Translations under genes and position numbers: made by a program
The notes under the pieces: model-generated
Told to the model about the DNA's origin: nothing
Database searches by the model: none
What the model saw: only the letters and a program-made list of their open reading frames with translations
Part shown: positions 45,035 through 52,498 of the stretch, one piece after another
Numbering within the stretch: position 1 is the stretch's first letter
Layout of the letters: each line of letters opens with the position of its first letter
Assembly: GCF_014211975.1 (NCBI RefSeq)
Contig: NZ_CP060084.1
Span: 4,103,001 to 4,167,000, forward strand
DNA from: Teredinibacter haidensis
GTDB lineage: Bacteria; Pseudomonadota; Gammaproteobacteria; Pseudomonadales; Cellvibrionaceae
DNA: 64,000 nt
Reading direction: 5' to 3'

Positions 45035-45961
45035 ATGTGCGTTCAGGATACCGATATTTTGGCAGCTTACTCCGAGTTTCGTAATGCGTTAACGGCGGCG
45101 GGGCTGTTGATTGCGTCGGATGTAAATGGCGTATACGGGCGAAGTGGCGTATTTGAAGCTATCGTGGATGGGCTGGAGTTGCTTATTACACGCGAAGGGG
45201 CTTTTCAGAATGCAGAGGTGATGCGTTTCCCTCCTGTTGTTAGCCGATCGACCTACCTTGCAACCGATCATATAGAAAATATGCCTGATCTTATGGGCTC
45301 GGTTCATTCGTTTAAAGGTGATGAAAAGGCGAAGCGCCAGTTAGTTGTAGATGCGAATAAGAAAGCTGCCTGGGAAGAGCGGCTTTTGCCCACCGATGTT
45401 ATGTTAGTGCCTGCGGCCTGCTATCCGCTTTACCCGGCGGCCACCGGCACCTTGTCGGACGAAGGTCGAGTGGTAGATTTAAAAGCCTTTGTCTTCCGGA
45501 ACGAGCCTTCTGATGACCCAGCGAGAATGCAGTGTTTTCGCCAGCGTGAATACGTACGGCTAGGTTCGGCCGAGCAGGCAATTGAGCATAGAAATCAGTG
45601 GTTGTCGCGAGCGGAAAAAATGTTGTTGAGTTTGGGTTTGGATGTACGCTCAGAAGCAGCCAGCGATCCTTTTTTTGGTCGAACGGGGAAAATAATGCAG
45701 GCTGCGCAGTTAGAGCAAGAGCTAAAGTTCGAGATCGTGGTACCCATTTGCTCCAAAGAAAAGCCAACGGCCATTACATCTTGTAACTACCACCTCAATC
45801 ATTTTGGACAGACTTTTAAGATATTATTGCCAAATGGAGAGCCGGCCCATACCTCCTGTATAGGGTTTGGTTTGGAGCGTATTACCTTGGCACTGCTAAA
45901 AGCCCACGGCCTGAATCCAGAGCTGTGGCCGAGTGAAATCAAAGAGCAGTTGGCAATCTAA
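45035..45961 (+). CDS. Amino acid:[carrier protein] ligase (truncated SerRS homologue)
   Basis: 308 residues, close to the catalytic core of class II atypical SerRS but without the N-terminal tRNA-binding arm. Known homologues activate Gly or Ala with ATP and load it on the phosphopantetheine of a carrier protein instead of tRNA. Candidate zinc ligands match the described enzymes: Cys129 (AACYPLYP), Glu172 (CFRQREYVR, motif 2) and Cys275 (HTSCIGFGLERI, motif 3). The SCNYHLNHFG segment replaces the SerRS serine-binding loop. It starts one base after the flavoprotein stop and overlaps the next start (TAATG). Family call is firm; amino acid identity is unknown. Confidence 0.93.
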   Translation: MCVQDTDILAAYSEFRNALTAAGLLIASDVNGVYGRSGVFEAIVDGLELLITREGAFQNAEVMRFPPVVSRSTYLATDHIENMPDLMGSVHSFKGDEKAKRQLVVDANKKAAWEERLLPTDVMLVPAACYPLYPAATGTLSDEGRVVDLKAFVFRNEPSDDPARMQCFRQREYVRLGSAEQAIEHRNQWLSRAEKMLLSLGLDVRSEAASDPFFGRTGKIMQAAQLEQELKFEIVVPICSKEKPTAITSCNYHLNHFGQTFKILLPNGEPAHTSCIGFGLERITLALLKAHGLNPELWPSEIKEQLAI

Positions 45962-46938
45962 TGGCCAGTATTATTCATCTGAGCCCAGCAAGCTATAGTG
46001 CTCACAGTCTTCATGCAGGGGACAGAGTGTGGAGCGAAACCAACTGCTACGTGGATGTTTTAATCGAGCTTATCCATTCATTAGGTTTTGAACCTATTGC
46101 AGGATTAGCGTTTACACTAGCGATTGATTTTGAAGAAGATCAGTGGACGTTTTTCAAATACCCCTTGAATGATCTTCTGCAGCTCTATGGCATGGACGTC
46201 CAGGAATTAAACCCATGGAATGATTTGGCTCGGCATATAGAGACTCAGGTGAGCGCCGGGCGATCGGTGTTGGTGGAATTGGATTCATACTTTTTACCCG
46301 ATACGGTGGGAACAGCCTATAGCGAAGAGCATGTAAAATCCACAGTGGCCGTAAATGCAATGGATACGAGCGCTAAATTTATGGGCTATTTTCATGGCCA
46401 AGGTTACTATGAAATTATAGGTAATGATTTCGAGCAGGTATTTCAATTGAACGGTTTGGTACACGAAAGAATGTTGCCGCCCTATATTGAGCTTATAAAG
46501 GTAAGAAAAAATCTTCAGGCGAAATCCGAAAATGAACTAGTTGAACGGTCAATAATGAGTTTACGGCAACAGTTTCTGCTTATGCCGGAAGACGGCCCGC
46601 TTGAAAGATTTAAATTGAAGTTCGAAAAAGACCTCCCTTGGCTAATCAGTGATTCGATAGAGCAGTTTCATCAGTATTCTTTTGCCACATTAAGACAATT
46701 TGGTGCATGCTATGAATTGGCCGCTACCTACCTGAATTGGCTAGATTCTAAAACAGATTTGGAGTTAGATATTGCGGGTCAGCATTACCTCGCAATATCG
46801 AACGACGTAAAGGCTTTCCAATTTAAATTAGCTCGAACTATTGCGAGGAAGAAGCCTATTGACCTGGCGCCATTGGACAAAATGGCAGAACACTGGTGGC
46901 AAGCAAAGCAGCTGCTTAAAATTGCTCTATCCCTTTAA
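45961..46938 (+). CDS. DUF1839 family protein, candidate papain-fold aminoacyltransferase
   Basis: 325 residues, recognised as DUF1839, a family that I recall occurring beside amino acid:[carrier protein] ligases. By eye it shows a Cys-His-Asp layout of papain/C39-like enzymes: Cys29 in SETNCYVDVLIELIHSLG, then GRSVLVELDSYFLPD, His124 in EEHVKSTVAV and Asp135 in NAMD. The butirosin enzyme BtrH, which moves an acyl group from a carrier protein to an aminoglycoside, has this general arrangement. A role in transferring the aminoacyl group is therefore inferred. The C-terminal ~150 residues are helical. Its start overlaps the ligase stop (TAATG), so the two are translationally coupled. Confidence 0.8.
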   Translation: MASIIHLSPASYSAHSLHAGDRVWSETNCYVDVLIELIHSLGFEPIAGLAFTLAIDFEEDQWTFFKYPLNDLLQLYGMDVQELNPWNDLARHIETQVSAGRSVLVELDSYFLPDTVGTAYSEEHVKSTVAVNAMDTSAKFMGYFHGQGYYEIIGNDFEQVFQLNGLVHERMLPPYIELIKVRKNLQAKSENELVERSIMSLRQQFLLMPEDGPLERFKLKFEKDLPWLISDSIEQFHQYSFATLRQFGACYELAATYLNWLDSKTDLELDIAGQHYLAISNDVKAFQFKLARTIARKKPIDLAPLDKMAEHWWQAKQLLKIALSL

Positions 46939-46974
46939 CGCTCATGCCGATTGGCTTGTAAACCGGAAATTGTA

Positions 46975-49440
46975 ATGGAAATAACTGACTGGCGTATAAG
47001 TCGATCGACACCAAAGCAATTCCTTGAGCCATCTGAACTTGATGATACTCGCTACGATCTCAACGGATTGTTTCCGAGCACTATTGCGCAAACGTTAAAG
47101 GCTAGTGCGCGGACAGCCGACAATATCGACCAATATGACTGGTGGTTTCGCACAGAATTTAGATATGAGAACAGCTGCGCACAAACGCTGATGCTGCACT
47201 TTGAGGGGCTGGCGACAATTGCAGAGGTTTGGTTAAATGGAGAGCCTATTTTAACGTCGGAGAACATGTTTTTGGCCCAGTGTGTTTCTCTAGGTGTACT
47301 GGACGACCGTAAAAATCGGCTGGATATAGTATTTCGTTCTGTATTTTCTGCTTGTGTACCGTTTAGGGGCCGACCGAAATGGAAGACCAATTTAGTTAAA
47401 CGGCAAAATTTGCGCTGGATTAGAACATCCCTGTTAGGGTATATCCCCGGATGGACTCAAGCGTACCCCGCAATAGGCCCTTGGCGACCCGTTCATGTTC
47501 TTCCGAAAACGGAATACTACCTGAAAAAACTGAAAGTTATTCCGGCTTTGAATGGCGAATCGGGGGAAATCAAAATTCTGGGAGAACTTTGGCAAGACCC
47601 TTCGTTGAAATTCGATCCTACAATTGAATTTTTTATAGAGAGTAAAACTTTTACGTTAAAGTTGGGTAAGCCTGTCGAAGGCTATTACAGTATTAATGAA
47701 TCCATCAAAATACCGTCGCCTAGAAAATGGTGGCCACATACGCATGGTGATCAAAATTTATATCAATACCAGCTAAAACTTGGCGGCACCGGCGCTAATT
47801 CGTTAACACGAAATGGAAACGTTGGCTTCAAATCACTTGCACTACTAAACACAAAAAATGATATTCAATGTTTAATAAACAATGAAGAAATTTTCTGTCG
47901 GGGTTCCTGCTGGACCATAGGCGACGCGTGCAACTTTCAAAGTGAAAACTTGCCCAGCCTACTTGGACAATTTGTCGACGCTGGAATGAATATGATTCGA
48001 GTCGGCGGCACCATGGTTTATGAAAATGATGAGTTCTACGGCTTGTGCGATAAGCTGGGAATAATGGTATGGCAGGACTTTATGTTCGCCAATATGGACT
48101 ATCCAGTCGAGGATCAACAATTTAGAGAAAATATTCGAGAAGAAGTGCGCCATCAGGTTCGACGCCTGTCCGAGTACTGTTGCATAACAATTTTTTGTGG
48201 CAATAGTGAGGTAGAACAACAGGCCGCGATGATGGGCTGTGATCCTGATGAATGGAGAAATGAATTCTTTGCCTGCGATCTGGCTGAAATATGCAAAGAG
48301 AGCATACCAAATGCTGGCTATTTTCCCTCATCGCCTTGCTATGGGGATTTGCCTTTTCAACCAGACGTAGGCTTAGCCCATTATTTTGGTGTTGGCGCCT
48401 ACCTTCGCGAGCTGGACGATATCTGGGTAAGCGATATCAAATTTTCGCCGGAATGTTTGGGTTTTTCGAATATTCCTGACGAACGAACACTTATTGAATG
48501 TTTCGATTGTGCAGCGCCGCCTGTGCATACACCAGCCTGGAAGGCTGGTGTACCGCGGGATAACGTGGCGGGTTGGGATTTCGAAGATGTTCGGGATTTC
48601 TACACCGAAAAGTTGTTTGGTGAAGATATATTGGCGTTACGATACTCCAAAAATCAAAAATATTTTAAACTTTCAAAACTGGTTACGGGCGAATTGATGA
48701 GCCGGTTATTTGCTACTTGGCGAAGTTCGCTCACCAGTTGTCGCGGCGCGTTAACTTGGTTTTACAAGGATATTATTCCTGGCGCGGGGTGGGGTCTGAT
48801 CGATTCGTTTGGCAGGCCCAAGCCTGCGTGGTACATATTGAGACGCTGTCTGCAGCCTGAACAGGTTCTCATGATTAACAAAGGCTTGTCTGGGCACATT
48901 TATAGCGTAATAAATGAAACCGAGAATACCAAACGCTATAAGCTTTCCATAGATTTTTGTAGCAGTGGTGTCATTGTACAATCCTTTAATACGAGCATTT
49001 GTGTGAATGCACGAAGTGAAATACAATCCAGTCTCGCAAATCTTGCAAATGGATTTCAAGATACGACATTTTCCTATCGCTTCGGCGAGAAAAAGTACGA
49101 TGCGATATTTTTAAGTTTAAAAAATGATGATAGCAGCATTATTTCGCGCTACGTCGATTTTCCTGGCTTAATCCCTACTATACCAAACAAAATGGAATCC
49201 ATTCTGGTGGATCTCATCCATGAGCTAGGAAATGACTATCTGGTACTGACAACCGATAGTCCAGTCTATTTTGTGGAGCTATCGAGTAAGTCGATAAGCT
49301 TATTTGATAATTATGTGCATCTGTTACCGGGGGAAGATTACAAAATCAAAATCACAATTGATCCAGGGGTGACAAAGGTGAGGGGTAGCCTCTCGGCTAT
49401 AAATTCTTCTAATAGCGTACGGTTTGTCTGTGAAGTTTAA
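46975..49440 (+). CDS. Cytosolic glycoside hydrolase family 2 (beta-mannosidase-like)
   Basis: About 821 residues without signal peptide. N-terminal sugar-binding and Ig-like domains (FEGLATIAEVWLNGEPI, GYIPGWTQAYPAIGPWRPV) precede the TIM barrel. Acid/base Glu412 is in FCGNSEVEQQ and the nucleophile Glu493 in SPECLGFSNIP, with the usual spacing for GH2 beta-mannosidases. IRVGGTMVYENDEFYGLCDKLGIMVWQDFMFANMDYP is characteristic. The ATG at 46975 follows CGGAA and is preferred to a TTG at 46951. Its position between DUF1839 and carrier protein 2 suggests a biosynthetic or editing role on a glycoside intermediate rather than food degradation. Confidence 0.88.
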   Translation: MEITDWRISRSTPKQFLEPSELDDTRYDLNGLFPSTIAQTLKASARTADNIDQYDWWFRTEFRYENSCAQTLMLHFEGLATIAEVWLNGEPILTSENMFLAQCVSLGVLDDRKNRLDIVFRSVFSACVPFRGRPKWKTNLVKRQNLRWIRTSLLGYIPGWTQAYPAIGPWRPVHVLPKTEYYLKKLKVIPALNGESGEIKILGELWQDPSLKFDPTIEFFIESKTFTLKLGKPVEGYYSINESIKIPSPRKWWPHTHGDQNLYQYQLKLGGTGANSLTRNGNVGFKSLALLNTKNDIQCLINNEEIFCRGSCWTIGDACNFQSENLPSLLGQFVDAGMNMIRVGGTMVYENDEFYGLCDKLGIMVWQDFMFANMDYPVEDQQFRENIREEVRHQVRRLSEYCCITIFCGNSEVEQQAAMMGCDPDEWRNEFFACDLAEICKESIPNAGYFPSSPCYGDLPFQPDVGLAHYFGVGAYLRELDDIWVSDIKFSPECLGFSNIPDERTLIECFDCAAPPVHTPAWKAGVPRDNVAGWDFEDVRDFYTEKLFGEDILALRYSKNQKYFKLSKLVTGELMSRLFATWRSSLTSCRGALTWFYKDIIPGAGWGLIDSFGRPKPAWYILRRCLQPEQVLMINKGLSGHIYSVINETENTKRYKLSIDFCSSGVIVQSFNTSICVNARSEIQSSLANLANGFQDTTFSYRFGEKKYDAIFLSLKNDDSSIISRYVDFPGLIPTIPNKMESILVDLIHELGNDYLVLTTDSPVYFVELSSKSISLFDNYVHLLPGEDYKIKITIDPGVTKVRGSLSAINSSNSVRFVCEV

Positions 49441-49446
49441 AAATAT

Positions 49447-49686
49447 ATGAATAAATCCAGTATTGATCTTGTAAAGAGCATATTTAAAGAGGTCTTCGGC
49501 TTTATGTCCGACACAGAGCTAGAGCGTCTAAATAAGGATGAAACCCAAGCGTGGGACTCACAAACGTTAGTTCGTATTGTAACGGAAATAGAAGCAGAGT
49601 TTGATCTATTCCTGGAAGTGGAAGAGGCAATGTCTATTAAAAGCTTTCAGAGTTGCATTGCTCTCCTCTCGTCGAAAATACCTTAA
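49447..49686 (+). CDS. Acyl/aminoacyl carrier protein 2
   Basis: 79 residues with a carrier-protein fold: helical, acidic, phosphopantetheine Ser38 in TQAWDSQTLVRIV (WDS instead of DSL), then EIEAEFDLFLEVEEA. It is clearly different from carrier protein 1 and follows the GH2 gene by six bases, so it is part of the same operon. Two unlike carriers in one operon suggest transfer of an acyl group between them, or separate loading of two building blocks. Confidence 0.85.
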   Translation: MNKSSIDLVKSIFKEVFGFMSDTELERLNKDETQAWDSQTLVRIVTEIEAEFDLFLEVEEAMSIKSFQSCIALLSSKIP

Positions 49687-49694
49687 CACTATTT

Positions 49695-51413
49695 ATGAGC
49701 CGTATAGTGAAGACTATTGCATGGCTTGGTGAGGGTGATGGCGCGGCTTATAGCGTCCATTTTTCATTAGACAGTTCAAGGCCCTCAATGGGTGTGATTC
49801 TCTGCCCCCCCATTGGTATTGAGTATAGCCACCACCATCGTTTACTTACACAAACAGCCGAAAATTTTGCCTCGACAGGTGAATGTCAGTGCATCAAATT
49901 AGACTATACAGCCACAGGGGATTCGCCTGGCGATGTAATAAGCGGTAACTTACTACAGAGTTGGCATAACAATATTGCTCTGGCGGCTAGCCATTTAATT
50001 AGCGAGCGGGGTGCTACCTCATTGCTACTTTGGGGGTTCCGATCGGGCGCTTTAATAGCTGCTTCGGCGGTCGCTGAGCTGGCGGCACGCTACCCTCTAA
50101 AGAAATTAATTCTCTGGAACCCCGTTTTATCCGGCAAAGCGTTATTGAGGGATGCAGAAATATTTGCGCGAAACCAAGATGCAGAAAATTCGCGATTTTT
50201 TGATTTTGGTGGTCTGGTAACAACGAAAAATTCGGCTCAGGAATTGGGAGCGCTGAAGCTGACAGAGTTTCGATATGAGGGCTTAAGATCTATTTGTCTT
50301 TTACAGCCGGAAAACGAACGGCCCGTCAAACGCTTGCGTGAGTACCTGGAAGGTGCTGACGTACAGTTGGTGCAATATCAATATGGAGGCCAATCGGAGA
50401 TGATGAAACCGGCACTCCTCAATATAGTTTCACAAGAAGCTATTGATAAGCAGTGTGAATACTTGTGTATCACAGAAAGTAAGCGGAAAAAATGGGCTAC
50501 TAGTATTAGTGAGTCATCCAGGCCTCTGATAACAACGAATTACTGCGAGAAAATCATTGCCTGCAGTAATCGGCAAGCTGTGGGGGTGTTGGCTATGCCA
50601 GCTTCTGCCGTGGACGTGAAGATCATTATTGTACTCCCTAACGGTGGAGCTTCACCAAAGTCCGGTCCTGCTAGGTTGTATGTCCATATTGCACGGACAC
50701 TGGCGAAAGCGGGAATGGGCAGTTTACGAATAGATTTAAGCCAGCTAGGTGATGGAGCGATGGTTACCGATAAAGCAGAGAAAGCGATATCACCTTATCC
50801 TGATAATTCGTCGAACGATATACAAAAAATGCTATCTAAAATAAATCAACTTATGCCGAATAGGAAGATTATTTTGGGGGGGCTGTGCTCAGGTGGACAC
50901 AACGCTTTCCACTATTTGTTGAACGATAAGAGCCATACTGTAAACGAATTAATTTTTATTAATCCAATCGATTTTTATTGGAAGCTAGGGATGTCCGTTA
51001 CTCCCCATGTTGAACCCATATACAACCGGAAAGCGACGGATAGGATGGAGCTGGCAGCCAGGCTGATAAACACTATTTCTTGGGGCTTTGGAAAAAAACT
51101 CGCGACAAAGGCAGCAAGATACTGTCTGATAAGAGACAAATACCTCGTGCAGGTTAATCCCCAGTTGAGTATTGATTTTCTAGGGCTGGTAAAGGAGGGG
51201 GTTGCAATCAAATTTTTTGTGTCGAAAAATGAACCGGGGGAAAGTATTCTCAAGGCTTCCCTGGGGGCAGTATATTCTTTTTTGCGGAGAGAGGATAAAT
51301 TATTTATAACGAATCTACCAGCAACCGGACATGCTTTTCTATTATGGGATAGCCAGGTTCTGCTCGCGGACGCCTTAATTTCAAGTTACAAAAAAACGCT
51401 CGATGGTGCATGA
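49695..51413 (+). CDS. Double-domain alpha/beta hydrolase, exosortase-type, with Cys nucleophile position
   Basis: About 572 residues made of two alpha/beta hydrolase domains that correspond to the separate hydrolases 2 and 1 of many exosortase A loci. Domain 1 (~1-290) begins GVILCPPIGIEYSHHHR and has GFRSG at the elbow, with Arg116 at the nucleophile position, so it may be inactive. Domain 2 (~300-572) has NGGASPKSGPARLYVHI, then GLCSG with Cys398 at the nucleophile position and His546 near the end. Cys in this position occurs in the aminoacyl shuttle enzymes SyrC and CmaE. The ATG at 49695 avoids overlap with the carrier protein gene. Confidence 0.8.
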   Translation: MSRIVKTIAWLGEGDGAAYSVHFSLDSSRPSMGVILCPPIGIEYSHHHRLLTQTAENFASTGECQCIKLDYTATGDSPGDVISGNLLQSWHNNIALAASHLISERGATSLLLWGFRSGALIAASAVAELAARYPLKKLILWNPVLSGKALLRDAEIFARNQDAENSRFFDFGGLVTTKNSAQELGALKLTEFRYEGLRSICLLQPENERPVKRLREYLEGADVQLVQYQYGGQSEMMKPALLNIVSQEAIDKQCEYLCITESKRKKWATSISESSRPLITTNYCEKIIACSNRQAVGVLAMPASAVDVKIIIVLPNGGASPKSGPARLYVHIARTLAKAGMGSLRIDLSQLGDGAMVTDKAEKAISPYPDNSSNDIQKMLSKINQLMPNRKIILGGLCSGGHNAFHYLLNDKSHTVNELIFINPIDFYWKLGMSVTPHVEPIYNRKATDRMELAARLINTISWGFGKKLATKAARYCLIRDKYLVQVNPQLSIDFLGLVKEGVAIKFFVSKNEPGESILKASLGAVYSFLRREDKLFITNLPATGHAFLLWDSQVLLADALISSYKKTLDGA

Positions 51414-51426
51414 TTAGAGTATTTTT

Positions 51427-52392
51427 TTACCGTTGGAGCGCAGCACCAAGAAGACGTTTAGCTGCCTTACGTATGAATCTAGATAAATATCTTATTCTTA
51501 GTCGTAGAGGCAATACTTTAGGAATTAGATCTTCGCTTATATAGCCTTTCTGAGCCATCGTTCGTCCCGCAACCCAATAAAATTCCTGTTGCTGGGCGTG
51601 ATTAAGGGAGTTTTTCCAGTCGCCAACTTTCCCTTTTCGGAAAAAGTTTTTTGGCTCAGACCTATTTGTCGTACCGGAGGCTACGCTTTGCCCCGGATTT
51701 ATAAATGTGCTTTTATCGTATTGATTTGCTTTGAGTTTTTCAAAGGTGTGATTACCGTAAATTGCCTGTATTTCGGCGAGAGAAATGGGGATGTCGAGAA
51801 ATTGGAATAGGGTTTTTAATGTTTCCGGGCCTGTTGCTAATAGGTCCTCGTAACGAACTTCCAGATAATTACTGGTGAGATGCCTTGCTTTAGCGCATTC
51901 TGAGACAGCAGTTGACCATTCTAGTGCTGCGTCTTCAACCGTATTATGGGACCAATTCCGCCCCCAGCTTTTTTTCGCGGCTAAAATAGATGTTGTGACA
52001 TCACGGCCATCCCGGAGTAGGTGAATTATTTTAGCCTGAGGAAAGCATCGTAAAATAGTTGGAATATGGAGGCTGTTGTTAGGTGACTTCTCTAGAAAAT
52101 AGGTAGCGCCGGGCTTGGCCGATAGAACGCTGTCAAATACTCCGACAGCAAAACGCGTCAGTAAACGATAAAAACAATTTTCATCGATATAGGCAGAAAT
52201 CCCGTGAAAACGTAAATCGCTTGTCTGCGGGTAAGCCAACTCTCCTTGCCAGCGCTGTACCAAATGTGAAAAATAATTATTAAATAATTGGCTCTCCTGC
52301 CCGGTAGCGATTGCAGCGTGGCTACCCAGCATCAGCTGTAGCCAGGTTGTGCCGCTTCTGCCAGCGCCTACGACAAAAACAATTTTTTCCAT
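51427..52392 (-). CDS. PAPS-dependent sulfotransferase
   Basis: 321 residues. The 5'-phosphosulfate loop is FVVGAGRSGTTWLQLML near residues 5-20. The 3'-phosphate element is IHLLRDGRDVTTSILA near 120, and YLEVRYEDLL follows. It resembles family 1/3 sulfotransferases of bacterial glycan and natural-product loci. It would sulfate a hydroxyl on the polymer or on the carrier-bound product. It is inserted on the opposite strand between two paralogous hydrolase genes, which suggests later acquisition. No PAPS synthesis genes are nearby. Confidence 0.88.
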   Translation of the reverse strand: MEKIVFVVGAGRSGTTWLQLMLGSHAAIATGQESQLFNNYFSHLVQRWQGELAYPQTSDLRFHGISAYIDENCFYRLLTRFAVGVFDSVLSAKPGATYFLEKSPNNSLHIPTILRCFPQAKIIHLLRDGRDVTTSILAAKKSWGRNWSHNTVEDAALEWSTAVSECAKARHLTSNYLEVRYEDLLATGPETLKTLFQFLDIPISLAEIQAIYGNHTFEKLKANQYDKSTFINPGQSVASGTTNRSEPKNFFRKGKVGDWKNSLNHAQQQEFYWVAGRTMAQKGYISEDLIPKVLPLRLRIRYLSRFIRKAAKRLLGAALQR

Positions 52393-52498
52393 TGGTAGAT
52401 TTTTCGTTTATGGACAAGAGTTCAATTTACCAGATTTCATTTGTGGTGGTATAGTTTTCTCATGCAAAGGGTTCAGATTCTAAGTTGGGTACACTTGA

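Noticed and set aside
45035..45961. Possible seryl-tRNA synthetase
   Set aside because: It lacks the N-terminal tRNA-binding arm, is too short (308 residues) and sits beside carrier proteins, so the amino acid:[carrier protein] ligase is the better call.
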